From contig NZ_CP104002.1 of the NCBI RefSeq assembly GCF_029201565.1, positions 1,753,001-1,817,000 of the forward strand: a stretch of 64,000 nt of DNA, written 5' to 3'. Shown piece after piece: positions 33,948 through 42,492 of the stretch. The DNA is from Devosia sp. SD17-2 (lineage in GTDB: Bacteria; Pseudomonadota; Alphaproteobacteria; Rhizobiales; Devosiaceae). Both the position numbers and the translations under genes were made by a program. Numbering within the stretch: the first letter of the stretch is position 1; each line of letters opens with the position of its first letter. The notes under the pieces are model-generated. The model had not been told where the DNA came from, searched no databases, and saw only the letters and a list, made by a program, of their open reading frames with translations.

Positions 33948-34946
33948 TTACGGTGCCGGCGCGATTTGCGCAAGAGGCAAACCTTTTAGCGTGGGTCCGA
34001 CCAGCTCGATCCGATTGGTCCAGACATAGCCCGAAAACCCTTCCGGGATCTGCGCGAGGGTCTCCAGGTCATCGATGCCCGCCGTGCCGGGATCGCCCGC
34101 GCCATAGGGGCCGAGCAGGATCACCTCGCTTCCCGCATCGGCGAAGCGTTGCAGCAGGAGGTTGGGCCACCCCCAGAGGAATGGCGCGGCATTGATCGGG
34201 ATCATCACCTTGGTATTGCGGCAGCTTTCCGGAACTATCCCCGTCCACCCGTAGAGCTCGTATTGTATGAGGCAGTCCGTCAGTCCGCGCCGCGACCAGA
34301 CATTGAGCCCCACGATCTGCTGGGCCGCACGAAAAGTCGGCTCGTCGCCGCCATATGCGCCCCAGATGGCATTCCGCCACTCCGGGTGCTCGGCTAGCAA
34401 GGTGGCCAGCATGTCGCCCTCGCGCGCCTCACGGCTCTTGAAGTTCACGAGGAAACGCTTGTCGGGAAATGCAGTCAGCACCTCGCCCAATTCCGGAATT
34501 TGCCCTGTGCCCTTGCCGCGAAAGGGAAATGTCTCCCCGCCATCGGCAGTGTAGCCATGGCCGATATCGAGCGCCTTGAGTTCGGCGAGGCTGTGGGCCC
34601 GCGTCTCGCCCTGGCCTTCCGTGCGGCAATCCACCGTCCAGTCGTGCATCACCGCAAAATGGCCGTCCGTTGTGGGATGAACGTCGATTTCGACGATGTC
34701 GGCACCGGAGCGGAAGGCGGCGTCCATCGAAGGCAAGGTGTTTTCCAGCAGCCCATGTCGCGGCTCGTCGATGCGCTCGGCCGTGCAGGTGTCGCTTTCG
34801 AGGCCGTCGCGGTGATAGGTCTGGTGCACGCCGCGATGGGCGATCAGCTGCGGCCCGTCACCGGACGGCGGTGCGACGCGCCAGCTCGCATTGAACAGGT
34901 AAACGCCGCCCAGGATCAATGCAGGCACCAGCAGCCGCTTCTTCAT
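33948..34946 (-). CDS. Membrane-anchored glycerophosphodiester phosphodiesterase
   Basis: Member of the GDPD barrel family, which releases glycerol 3-phosphate from deacylated phospholipids. The 332 residues begin with a short hydrophobic anchor or signal (KRLLVPALILGGVYLFNAS) and then show LIAHRGVHQTYH, ENTLPSMDAAFRSGADIVEI and DVHPTTDGHFAVMHD, which together carry the catalytic histidines and metal-binding Glu/Asp. An insert (residues about 45-65) separates the first two motifs. The product should act in the periplasm. It lies 43 bases upstream of the EamA gene on the same strand. Confidence 0.9.
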   Translation of the reverse strand: MKKRLLVPALILGGVYLFNASWRVAPPSGDGPQLIAHRGVHQTYHRDGLESDTCTAERIDEPRHGLLENTLPSMDAAFRSGADIVEIDVHPTTDGHFAVMHDWTVDCRTEGQGETRAHSLAELKALDIGHGYTADGGETFPFRGKGTGQIPELGEVLTAFPDKRFLVNFKSREAREGDMLATLLAEHPEWRNAIWGAYGGDEPTFRAAQQIVGLNVWSRRGLTDCLIQYELYGWTGIVPESCRNTKVMIPINAAPFLWGWPNLLLQRFADAGSEVILLGPYGAGDPGTAGIDDLETLAQIPEGFSGYVWTNRIELVGPTLKGLPLAQIAPAP

Positions 34947-35113
34947 TTCGGTAATCCCCCCACCACTCGCCTCTGAATGAGTAGGGCCGGGGGCAATAAT
35001 GCGTCAAAACCTTTTTAGTGCTGAGTACTTCGCCCAGTGTCCTGGCCTTTTGCCTGAGCCGGACTTGCCCCGATACCCGGCAGTCCAGACGAACTTGGCG
35101 GCGGACCGGCCAA

Positions 35114-35145
35114 AACAAAAAAGGCCGGGGAATATCCCCGGCCTT
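35114..35145 (-). terminator. Terminator of icd
   Basis: AAGGCCGGGG at 35121-35130 pairs with CCCCGGCCTT at 35136-35145. Read on the minus strand it ends in TTTTTTGTTTTG, so it serves icd. Confidence 0.92.
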
Positions 35146-35167
35146 TCCTATTCTATCCAGCCGAAGC

Positions 35168-36379
35168 TTACGCCATGGCCTTCTGCAGGTTCTGGTCGAT
35201 GGCATCGAGGAAGCCGAGGGTCGACAGCCACGGCTGATCCGGACCGACGAGCAGGGAAAGATCCTTGGTCATCTTGCCTTCTTCGATGGTGTCGACGGTG
35301 ACCTTCTCGAGCGTTGCGGCGAACTTGGCCAGTTCGGCATTGTCGTCCAGCTTGGCGCGGTGCGCCAGGCCACGAGTCCAGGCGAAGATCGACGCGGTCG
35401 AGTTGGTCGAGGTTTCCTTGCCCTGCTGGTGCTGGCGGTAGTGGCGGGTCACGGTGCCGTGGGCCGCTTCAGATTCAACGATCTTGCCATCTGGCGTCGC
35501 CAGCACCGAGGTCATCAGGCCAAGCGAGCCAAAGCCCTGGGCCACGATGTCGGACTGCACGTCGCCGTCATAGTTCTTGCAGGCCCAGACATAGCCGCCG
35601 GACCACTTGAGAGCGGAAGCGACCATGTCGTCGATCAGGCGGTGTTCGTACCAGATCTTGGCTTCTTCGAACTTTTCCTTGAACTCGGCTTCGTAGATCT
35701 CCTGGAAGATATCCTTGAAGCGGCCGTCGTAGACCTTGAGGATGGTGTTCTTGGTCGACAGATACACCGGCACGCCGCGGGCAAGGCCGTAGTTGAAGCT
35801 CGAATAGGCGAAGTCGCGGATCGAGTCGTCGAGGTTGTACATGGCCATGGCGACGCCGGCACCCGGAGCCTGGAACACTTCGTGCTCGATGACCTTGCCA
35901 TCTTCGCCGGTGAACTTGATGGTCAGCGTGCCCTTGCCCGGGAAGGTGAAGTCGGTGGCGCGATACTGGTCACCGAATGCGTGGCGGCCGACGATGATGG
36001 GCTGGGTCCAGCCGGGAACCAGGCGCGGCACGTTCTTGCAGATGATCGGCTCGCGGAAGATCACGCCGCCCAGAATATTGCGGATGGTGCCGTTGGGCGA
36101 CTTCCACATCTTCTTGAGGCCGAATTCCTCTACGCGGGCTTCGTCAGGAGTGATGGTCGCGCACTTGATACCAACGCCATATTCGCGGATCGCATTGGCG
36201 GAGTCCACGGTCACCTGGTCGTTGGTGGCGTCGCGGTTCTCGATCGACAGATCATAATACTTGATGTCGAGATCGAGGTAGGGATGGATGAGCTTGTCCT
36301 TGATCGCCTGCCAGATGATGCGGGTCATCTCGTCGCCGTCGAGGTCGACCACCGGATTGGCGACTTTGATTTTGCTCAT
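35168..36379 (-). CDS. icd: NADP-dependent isocitrate dehydrogenase
   Basis: TCA-cycle enzyme making 2-oxoglutarate, CO2 and NADPH. The 403-residue, eukaryote-like form found in alphaproteobacteria is recognisable from [20 protein letters not shown], the substrate-binding [12 protein letters not shown], and [20 protein letters not shown] with [12 protein letters not shown]. The ATG at 36379 has GGGAG seven bases upstream; the frame is open to 36544 without family similarity. Monocistronic, with a strong terminator. Confidence 0.97.
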   Translation of the reverse strand: MSKIKVANPVVDLDGDEMTRIIWQAIKDKLIHPYLDLDIKYYDLSIENRDATNDQVTVDSANAIREYGVGIKCATITPDEARVEEFGLKKMWKSPNGTIRNILGGVIFREPIICKNVPRLVPGWTQPIIVGRHAFGDQYRATDFTFPGKGTLTIKFTGEDGKVIEHEVFQAPGAGVAMAMYNLDDSIRDFAYSSFNYGLARGVPVYLSTKNTILKVYDGRFKDIFQEIYEAEFKEKFEEAKIWYEHRLIDDMVASALKWSGGYVWACKNYDGDVQSDIVAQGFGSLGLMTSVLATPDGKIVESEAAHGTVTRHYRQHQQGKETSTNSTASIFAWTRGLAHRAKLDDNAELAKFAATLEKVTVDTIEEGKMTKDLSLLVGPDQPWLSTLGFLDAIDQNLQKAMA

Positions 36380-36495
36380 GGAACAACTCCCTGGATTTGC
36401 TTGTGTTGGCCCTCGGCCAGCGTCGAAAGCCCCTATAGCATCGTCAGCGAAAAGCGCAAACGCGCGCACGGCATGGGGGCTTGCCCAGACAGGAG

Positions 36496-36828
36496 CTATT
36501 GGGCCGGCAGGGTTTCGACAAAGCGTCGGGCCCGGTCTATCCATGCGGCGAGGCTGTCCTCGTCTTCCACCATGTCGCCGGTGACGATGACAAAGCCGGC
36601 CATGGTTCGCTCGCCCATGGTCATCTGCTCGGCCCCGTGTTCGAGCGCTTCGGTCATGCCCTCCTTGCCGACCCGCACCATCATCGATCCGTCTTTGACA
36701 GGGCAGACCAGCATATTGCCGTTGAGTATGAAGGCGATGCCGCCGAACATTCTCTTCTCCCGCACCATGGCGTTGGGCGGGAGCAGGTCTCGCACCCGAT
36801 CGGCCAGTTCTTCCCGGGCAAGGCTCAT
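36496..36828 (-). CDS. TfoX/Sxy N-terminal domain protein
   Basis: A 110-residue protein corresponding to the N-terminal domain of TfoX/Sxy. Typical are [20 protein letters not shown] and [18 protein letters not shown], ending with [20 protein letters not shown]. Full TfoX regulates competence in gammaproteobacteria; single-domain proteins like this are widespread and of unknown role, so no competence function is claimed. The start overlaps the stop of the upstream GFA gene (ATGA), so the two are translated together. Confidence 0.88.
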   Translation of the reverse strand: MSLAREELADRVRDLLPPNAMVREKRMFGGIAFILNGNMLVCPVKDGSMMVRVGKEGMTEALEHGAEQMTMGERTMAGFVIVTGDMVEDEDSLAAWIDRARRFVETLPAQ

Positions 36829-37268
36829 GGCTGGGGCGCTCCCCGATAGGTCTGGTGGCGGGGCAAATGATCGGCGATCAGGTCCCAGCCCATCTGGTCA
36901 CGCGCGAAAATCAGCTGGTTGGGTGCGAACCAGTCGTTCTGTCCGGCAAAAAGCCCCGCGGGCAGGATTTTCACCCCGGGCGCACGGGAGCTGGCGGCAG
37001 CCAATGTTGTCCCGCATTCGGGACAGAAATGCCGCGTGAAACTGGCGCCGGAGGCCGCCGGGCGCGAGATGGATCTGGTCGCGCCGCTGATGGCGACGCT
37101 GTCGGCTGGCACAAGGACCACCGAGGAATGGCCGCTGCCGCTCACCTTCTGACAATTGTGACAGGCGCATTGAAACATCGAGAGGATCCGCCCCTTCACC
37201 GACAAGGTAATGGAGCCGCAATCGCAATTGGCGGAGAGATCGATTTCTGGATGATGCTGACCTGACAT
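36825..37268 (-). CDS. GFA-type (CENP-V fold) zinc protein
   Basis: A 147-residue member of the GFA/CENP-V family, which includes a glutathione-dependent formaldehyde-activating enzyme. The zinc-binding cysteine clusters are present: [16 protein letters not shown] and CPECGTT. The family is functionally mixed and the specific reaction here cannot be told. It begins at the ATG at 37268 and is translationally coupled (ATGA) to the TfoX-like gene downstream. Divergent from the GNAT gene at 37354. Confidence 0.88.
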   Translation of the reverse strand: MSGQHHPEIDLSANCDCGSITLSVKGRILSMFQCACHNCQKVSGSGHSSVVLVPADSVAISGATRSISRPAASGASFTRHFCPECGTTLAAASSRAPGVKILPAGLFAGQNDWFAPNQLIFARDQMGWDLIADHLPRHQTYRGAPQP

Positions 37269-37353
37269 GGGTGCAGGCTGGCACGCGTCGTCCGGCCACG
37301 CAAGCGACTTGCCACGGGGCTCCGGGCCAGAGATTATTAGGCGGGGGAGTGCA

Positions 37354-37920
37354 ATGGCACCTATACCGCAATTTCCGATAGAGACCGAGCGCCTGAAGCT
37401 GCGACCGTTTACGCGCGGCGATGTCGACGACGTCTTCGCCTATCGCAGCCTCGAAATCGTTGCGCGCTATCTCTTCGATCCGCCGCTCAGCCGCGAAGAA
37501 TGTGCAATGGCGGTACAGCAGCGGACCACGCAGACCGGCATGGAGGAGGACGGGGACCGGATCATTTTGGCCGTGGAAAGCCGCGACGGCGGGCCGGTCA
37601 TTGGAGAGGTGTCGCTGATCCTGCGCTCACGGGACGCCCGTCAGGGCGAACTGGGGTGGATTTTCCATCCCCATTCCCAGGGCAGAGGACTGGCTTCCGA
37701 GGCTGCCCGGGCAATGCTGTCGCTCGCCTTCGATGGCGTCAAACTTCACCGCGTGTTTGCGCGCTGCGATGCGCTCAACGCGCCGTCTTGGCGCCTGATG
37801 GAGCGCCTCGGCATGCGGCGCGAGGCGCATTTCCGTGAACACGCCCTTTTCAAGGGACGTTGGGACGAAGAATTCATCTATGCCATACTCGCACGTGAGT
37901 GGGCGGCGGGCGCGCTTTAG
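37354..37920 (+). CDS. GNAT family N-acetyltransferase (RimJ/RimL type)
   Basis: A 188-residue acetyltransferase. It starts IETERLKLRPFTRGDVDDVF and has the acetyl-CoA-binding segment GWIFHPHSQGRGLASEAARA with the Q/R-x-x-G-x-G/A pattern, then NAPSWRLMERLGMRREAHFR. Such proteins usually acetylate amino groups of proteins or small molecules; the substrate is unknown. GGGGGAG precedes the ATG at 37354. The C-terminal part (REHALFKGRWDEEF) is clearly related to the next gene, so the pair is probably a tandem duplication. Confidence 0.9.
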   Translation: MAPIPQFPIETERLKLRPFTRGDVDDVFAYRSLEIVARYLFDPPLSREECAMAVQQRTTQTGMEEDGDRIILAVESRDGGPVIGEVSLILRSRDARQGELGWIFHPHSQGRGLASEAARAMLSLAFDGVKLHRVFARCDALNAPSWRLMERLGMRREAHFREHALFKGRWDEEFIYAILAREWAAGAL

Positions 37921-38100
37921 TTGCGCACAAAATCAAATTTCCCACCTATGTTAAGGTTTCTGTACCCCGCATAATCGTGGAAAGCCGAGTTTCCCTGATC
38001 TCGACTTTGTTATCCGAATTCTGCCAATGATTACAGGAACTTCGGTCTCCCCTCCGCGTTGTTGTTTTAAACGTGTGTGTTTGCGGAGGGATTGTGGATC

Positions 38101-38697
38101 ATGGCGAGTTTTAGCCTCAGTACGAAAACGGATCGCCTGGTGCTCAGGCCTTTCCAGCGCGGCGATGTGGCCGCAGTTGCGCGCTATCACACGCTGCCCA
38201 GCGTGCAGCGTTATGTTGTGCGCCCCACCCGCTATCCGGAGGATGTTGCTGGCGCCGTCGAGATCATGCGTGGCCATACGGCGTTGCAGCGCCCCGGCGA
38301 CACGATCAGCGCTGCCATTGTCCGCCAGGTCGAGGGTGATCTCATCGGTCAGGTGAGCCTGCACTGGTCCGACGCGACGGCCGGGCAGGGCGAGGTGCGG
38401 TTCGTGATCAACCCCGTCCACGCCGGAAATGGCTATCTGTCCGAAGCCCTGTCGTCGGTTTTCGACGTCGCATTCGGCCATTTCCGCATCCATCGCCTGT
38501 TCGTGAAATGCGAAGGCCGCAATCATCATACCGCCAAGCTGATGCAGAAGCTGGGGATGCGGCTCGAGGCCCATTATCGCGAACACGCGCTTTTCCAAGG
38601 TGAATGGGACGAGGAGCTGCATTTTGCCATTCTCGATCGCGAGTGGCAGGCATCGTCCAAGGTTCGCCCGCTGCCGCTGCAGGGCCGCGTCGCCTGA
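38101..38697 (+). CDS. GNAT family N-acetyltransferase (paralogue of the preceding gene)
   Basis: A 198-residue GNAT protein starting LSTKTDRLVLRPFQRGDVAA, with the acetyl-CoA site FVINPVHAGNGYLSEALSSV and HHTAKLMQKLGMRLEAHYRE. It shares the C-terminal pattern REHALFQGEWDEEL with the gene at 37354. GGAGGG lies upstream of the ATG at 38101. The loop has AGNGYL where most GNATs have Q/R-G-x-G. Substrate unknown. Confidence 0.9.
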   Translation: MASFSLSTKTDRLVLRPFQRGDVAAVARYHTLPSVQRYVVRPTRYPEDVAGAVEIMRGHTALQRPGDTISAAIVRQVEGDLIGQVSLHWSDATAGQGEVRFVINPVHAGNGYLSEALSSVFDVAFGHFRIHRLFVKCEGRNHHTAKLMQKLGMRLEAHYREHALFQGEWDEELHFAILDREWQASSKVRPLPLQGRVA

Positions 38698-38755
38698 ATT
38701 GCCCCGCGGCGGCAATTAGGCTATGCCGCCGTCCTTATTCACGGGATGGCGGCAC

Positions 38756-39565
38756 ATGGCAGGCACGGATAGTTCTCAACCGATCAATTTGGCACCTACT
38801 CCGGCGATCATCCTGTGTGAGCCGCAGCTGGGCGAGAATATCGGTTCCGCCGCCCGCGCCATGGCCAATTTCGGCCTGTGGGACCTGCGCCTCGTTAGCC
38901 CACGCGATGGCTGGCCAAACGAAAAGGCGGTCGCTGCCGCTTCCAAGGCCGATCACGTGCTCGAACGCGTCACCGTCTACGACACGCTCGAAGCGGCGAT
39001 TGCCGACCTCACGCTGGTCTACGCCACGACCGCCCGCTCCCGCGACATGCAGAAGGAAGTCTATGGCCCGGAGGAAGCGTCCGGCGCCATGGCGGCCCAT
39101 ATTGCCGGCGGCAAGAAGGCGGGCCTCTTGTTCGGACGCGAGCGCTGGGGCCTCCTCAATGACGAAGTGGCGATGGCCGACGCCATTGTCACCCTGCCGG
39201 TCGAAGCGGCGTTCGCCTCTCTCAATATCGCGCAGGCGGTCTTGCTGATGAGCTATGAATTCCGCCGCACCAGCGATGCCGGACGCGCGCTGCCGTTCGA
39301 GGTCGAGCACGAGCCCGCGCCGCGGACCGAACTGGTGGGCCTCTTCGAGCATCTTGAAGGTGTGCTCGACCAGTCAGGCTTCTTCACGACCGAGGTTAAG
39401 AAGCCGAGCATGGTCAATAATCTCCGCACGGCGCTGACGCGTGGCCGTTTTTCGAGCCAGGAAATCCGCACCCTGCGCGGTGTGATCTCCTCGATCGACC
39501 GCCGCCACGAACGCCCCAATCCCAACCGGCAGAAGCCGCAAAAGCCCGGCCAGCCGAAAGACTAA
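38756..39565 (+). CDS. trmJ: tRNA ribose 2'-O-methyltransferase TrmJ-like
   Basis: SPOUT methyltransferase that methylates the ribose at tRNA position 32. The 269-residue product shows the N-terminal IILCEPQLGENIGSAARAMA, FGLWDLRLVSPRDGWP, and the knot region LLFGRERWGLLNDEVAMADA followed by SLNIAQAVLLMSYEF. A Lys/Pro-rich C-terminal tail is present. The ATG at 38756 was preferred to the upstream frame from 38723. Start of a plus-strand stretch before an MFS gene. TtcA, which thiolates the same region of tRNA, is encoded at 43975. Confidence 0.93.
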   Translation: MAGTDSSQPINLAPTPAIILCEPQLGENIGSAARAMANFGLWDLRLVSPRDGWPNEKAVAAASKADHVLERVTVYDTLEAAIADLTLVYATTARSRDMQKEVYGPEEASGAMAAHIAGGKKAGLLFGRERWGLLNDEVAMADAIVTLPVEAAFASLNIAQAVLLMSYEFRRTSDAGRALPFEVEHEPAPRTELVGLFEHLEGVLDQSGFFTTEVKKPSMVNNLRTALTRGRFSSQEIRTLRGVISSIDRRHERPNPNRQKPQKPGQPKD

Positions 39566-39637
39566 GGCGTTTGTGTACGCTTTGAGCCGTTTCCGCCTTT
39601 GACGGCGGGGCGATGGCGTGGCAATCGATTGGGCATC

Positions 39638-40870
39638 ATGCATGCTCCCACCGAAAAACACCGCATCGCCCTCACCTACAAGGGCTTCCGCTTCTTCTGG
39701 CTTACGACGCTGCTGGTCAGCTTTGCCGTCCAGATCATGTCTGTCTCGGTGGCGTGGCAAATCTACGATGTCACCGGAAATGTGTTCCTGCTCGGTCTGG
39801 TGGGCCTCAGCCTCTTTCTGCCAGCGCTTCTGCTGATCCTTGTGACAGGGCTGACGGCCGACCGCTTCAATCGACGCGGGATCATGGCTGTCTGCCTCAC
39901 GGTCGAACTGGTCTGCGCCCTTGGGTTCCTCACCTTCGTCAATGCGCAGGAGCATGAGGTCTGGCCGATCTTCGGCATATTGGTCCTTCTTGGCACGGCC
40001 CGTGCCTTCTGGAGCCCGGCCGCGCAGTCGCTGGCGCCCAATCTGGTGCCGCCTGAGGCGCTGTCCAACGCCATCACCACCAATGCCACAGCCTGGCAGA
40101 TGGCGGCCATTCTCGGCCCCGCTGCCGGTGGCCTGCTCTATGGCATTGCCCCCTCCGTCGCCTTCGGCACCTCGGCGGTGCTGCTGGCATGCGCCGTCGT
40201 CACCGTGCTGATGATCCCCAAGCCGGCCCAGGTGCGCGACAGCCAGGCCAAGAGCCTCGAAACCATCTTCGGCGGCTTCCGCTATATCCGCTCCAGCAAG
40301 GTGGTGCTCGGCGCGATTTCGCTCGATATGTTTGCCGTGCTGATGGGCGGGGCAGTGGCCCTCCTGCCGGTCTACACCAAGGATATTCTGCACGCGGGGC
40401 CGCAGGAGCTGGGCCTCCTTCGCGCAGCGCCCGGCATTGGCGCCATCGCCATGGCGCTGTTCCTCACCCGCTTCCCCATCCGCGACCACGCGGGCAAGCT
40501 CCTGTTCCTCTTCGTCGGCCTGTTCGGCCTCTTCACCGCGATCTTTGGTCTCTCGACCACGGTGTGGGTGTCCATACCGGCGCTGGCGCTGGTCGGGGCG
40601 TCCGACATGGTCAGCGTCACCATCCGCGAGACCATCATGCAACTCTGGACGCCAGAGGAGGTCCGCGGTCGCGTCAATGCGGTCAATTCGGTGTTCATCG
40701 GCGCCTCCAACGAGCTTGGCGAGTTCCGGGCGGGCACGGTGGCCCATTTCATCGGTCCGGTGCCGGCGGTGGTGATTGGCGGATTTGGCGCCATTGCCGT
40801 GGCAGTCATCTGGAGCCGAATCTTCCCGCAGCTGCGCGACCAGCGCACGCTCGACAAGAAAATGGCGTGA
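39638..40870 (+). CDS. MFS transporter (enterobactin-exporter type)
   Basis: A 410-residue major facilitator with about 12 helices, of the MFS_3 group related to EntS-like exporters. Seen are FRFFWLTTLLVSFAVQIMSV at helix 1, LTADRFNRRGIMAV at the loop 2-3 motif, and TIRETIMQLWTPEEVRGRVN in the second half, typical of this group. Substrate unknown; no siderophore genes are nearby. An in-frame start at 39599 would add 13 residues. Confidence 0.88.
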   Translation: MHAPTEKHRIALTYKGFRFFWLTTLLVSFAVQIMSVSVAWQIYDVTGNVFLLGLVGLSLFLPALLLILVTGLTADRFNRRGIMAVCLTVELVCALGFLTFVNAQEHEVWPIFGILVLLGTARAFWSPAAQSLAPNLVPPEALSNAITTNATAWQMAAILGPAAGGLLYGIAPSVAFGTSAVLLACAVVTVLMIPKPAQVRDSQAKSLETIFGGFRYIRSSKVVLGAISLDMFAVLMGGAVALLPVYTKDILHAGPQELGLLRAAPGIGAIAMALFLTRFPIRDHAGKLLFLFVGLFGLFTAIFGLSTTVWVSIPALALVGASDMVSVTIRETIMQLWTPEEVRGRVNAVNSVFIGASNELGEFRAGTVAHFIGPVPAVVIGGFGAIAVAVIWSRIFPQLRDQRTLDKKMA

Positions 40871-40998
40871 CCGGCAAAAACTCCGGCTTTCCGGGGCTGT
40901 TTACTGTTGTCGAGGCCGCTCCCGGCCTTGACTCCCCTTCCTTGCCCCTCTAAGACGCATCCACCTATTCCGGCCTAACGGCCCATAGGCGCACCCGG

Positions 40999-41035
40999 GA
41001 TTCTCTGATGGGAGTCTGTCGGTCCTTCGCAAGGA
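40999..41035 (+). promoter_or_regulatory. Possible structured leader of rpsD
   Basis: Two small hairpins lie 53-90 bases before the rpsD ATG: GATTCTC (40999) with GGGAGTC (41010-41016), using G-U pairs, and TCCTT-CGC-AAGGA (41023-41035). The second arm overlaps AAGGAGGG, a ribosome-binding-like sequence with no start codon after it. S4 autoregulates through leader RNA in other bacteria; for this leader it is a guess. Confidence 0.3.
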
Positions 41036-41087
41036 GGGCAGAGGAGGGCGCGATCCATTCGAACTCTAACTCAACGAAGGATACGCG

Positions 41088-41705
41088 ATGTCGAAGCGTC
41101 ATTCCGTAAAGTACAAAATTGACCGTCGCCTTGGCGAGAACATCTGGGGCCGTCCGAAGTCCCCGCTGAACGCACGTGCCTATGGCCCCGGCCAGCACGG
41201 TCAGCGCCGCAAGGGCAAGCTGTCGGACTACGGTCTGCAGCTGCGCGCCAAGCAGAAGCTCAAGGGCTACTACGGCTCGATCACCGAAAAGGGCTTCCGC
41301 AAGCTCTATGACGAAGCCAGCCGCCGCAAGGGCGACACCGGCGAAAACCTGATCGGTCTGCTCGAGTCGCGTCTGGACGCGATCGTCTACCGCGCCAAGT
41401 TCGTCGCCACCGTCTTCGCTGCCCGTCAGTTCGTGTCCCACGGCCACGTCCTCGTCAACGGCAAGCGCGTCAACATCCCGTCCTACCAGGTCAAGGTCGG
41501 CGACAAGATCGAAGTGCGCGAGCGCTCCAAGCAGCTCACCGTCGTTCTGGAAGCCAACACCCTCGCAGAGCGTGACGTTCCGGACTACATCGACGCCGAC
41601 CACAACAAGCAGACCGCGACCTATGTCCGCGTTCCTGCTCTGTCGGACGTGCCGTACCCGGTCCAGATGGAACCGAACCTGGTCGTCGAATTCTACTCGC
41701 GTTAA
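41088..41705 (+). CDS. rpsD: 30S ribosomal protein S4
   Basis: Primary 16S rRNA-binding protein of the small subunit. The 205 residues include [20 protein letters not shown], the basic [20 protein letters not shown], and the S4 RNA-binding domain (about 95-160, [20 protein letters not shown] and [16 protein letters not shown]). It is the zinc-free form lacking N-terminal cysteines. AAGGA precedes the ATG at 41088. Stands alone, not in the alpha operon, as usual for this order. Confidence 0.98.
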   Translation: MSKRHSVKYKIDRRLGENIWGRPKSPLNARAYGPGQHGQRRKGKLSDYGLQLRAKQKLKGYYGSITEKGFRKLYDEASRRKGDTGENLIGLLESRLDAIVYRAKFVATVFAARQFVSHGHVLVNGKRVNIPSYQVKVGDKIEVRERSKQLTVVLEANTLAERDVPDYIDADHNKQTATYVRVPALSDVPYPVQMEPNLVVEFYSR

Positions 41706-41731
41706 TCGCGACACGAATTTACAGAATTGCG

Positions 41732-41766
41732 AAAGGGCCGCTCCTCGGAGCGGCCCTTTTGTTTTG
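41732..41766 (+). terminator. Terminator of rpsD
   Basis: AAAGGGCCGCTCC at 41732-41744 pairs perfectly with GGAGCGGCCCTTT at 41747-41759, then TGTTTTGG. Its core is nearly the same as the hairpin at 42445, on the other side of parDE. Confidence 0.93.
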
Positions 41767-41825
41767 GTGCGATTGCTCCTACCTTATCGTTCAGGGCAGG
41801 GCATACGCGAAGACGGGTTCTCGCC

Positions 41826-42083
41826 ATGAATGAAAAGCTGAACATCACGCTCCCCGCGGAGATGGTGGCGGTGATCAGGGAACAGGTTGCCTCGGGACGC
41901 TACGCCTCGAGCAGCGACATGCTGAAAGATGCCATGGCCTCGTGGATGCGTGACGAGGAAACGCTTCGAGGCGTCAAGGCCAAGATCCAGGCATCACTTG
42001 ATGATCCGCGTCCCTCCATTCCGGTGGATGAAGCGTTCGACCGGCTCCACAAACGCATAGACGACCGCCTCAAGGCGCGCTGA
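41826..42083 (+). CDS. parD: ParD-type antitoxin
   Basis: An 85-residue ribbon-helix-helix antitoxin. The N-terminal half (KLNITLPAEMVAVIREQVAS followed by GRYASSSDMLKDAMASWMRD) is the DNA-binding ParD fold; the C-terminal half is charged and would wrap the toxin. It would neutralise ParE and repress the operon. The ATG at 41826 lies 60 bases after the rpsD terminator. Its TGA overlaps the ATG of parE (TGATG). Confidence 0.9.
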   Translation: MNEKLNITLPAEMVAVIREQVASGRYASSSDMLKDAMASWMRDEETLRGVKAKIQASLDDPRPSIPVDEAFDRLHKRIDDRLKAR

Positions 42084-42394
42084 TGCGTCACGCGTCTGTT
42101 CGGTTATCGGAAGAGGCGCTATCTGATCTGGAAGACATCTTCTTCCTCCTCATCGACAACGGCGCAGACGTCGCGGTAGGCCTGCGGTATCTCGGCCGCA
42201 TCAGACAGAGATGCGCGAAAATCGGGGATGCGCCGCAGGGCTATCCCCTGAAACCCAGACTGGGTCCTGGGATTCGATTGGTTCCTTTTGAGCGGAGCGC
42301 TACCATCGTTTATCGCCTGAGCGGAGGCGATGTCGAAATCGTTCGGGTGCTTTACGGGGGGCGTGACTACGAAAACCCAGATCTGTTCGGGTAG
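42083..42394 (+). CDS. parE: ParE-type toxin (RelE/ParE superfamily)
   Basis: A 103-residue toxin of the RelE/ParE fold; ParE members poison DNA gyrase. Recognisable are VRLSEEALSDLEDIFFLLID at the start, the mid-region GYPLKPRLGPGIRLVPFERS, and the C-terminal strand TIVYRLSGGDVEIVRVLYGG followed by RDY. Full length with no sign of decay. Translation is coupled to parD by TGATG. The cassette ends before the hairpin at 42445. Confidence 0.9.
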   Translation: MRHASVRLSEEALSDLEDIFFLLIDNGADVAVGLRYLGRIRQRCAKIGDAPQGYPLKPRLGPGIRLVPFERSATIVYRLSGGDVEIVRVLYGGRDYENPDLFG

Positions 42395-42441
42395 TTTGCT
42401 CGCAGGGCTGCACCGTGAGCATCGCCAGCTTTCCTGAAACC

Positions 42442-42471
42442 AAAAAAGGCCGCTCCAAGGAGCGGCCTTTC
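42442..42471 (-). terminator. Bidirectional terminator between parE and sbmA
   Basis: AAAGGCCGCTCC at 42445-42456 pairs with GGAGCGGCCTTT at 42459-42470. Read leftwards it is followed by TTTGG within a run of six T, fitting the end of sbmA; read rightwards it can also end parDE. Confidence 0.88.
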
Positions 42472-42492
42472 CGATTTTGAGCCGTGCAGGGA

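Noticed and set aside
35018..37039. A 673-codon plus-strand frame across icd and the TfoX/GFA genes
   Set aside because: It spans three unrelated minus-strand genes and the icd terminator, so it cannot be one real gene.
40871..41087. A tRNA or other structured RNA gene upstream of rpsD
   Set aside because: No cloverleaf or CCA end could be drawn; only two short hairpins are present, listed as a possible leader.
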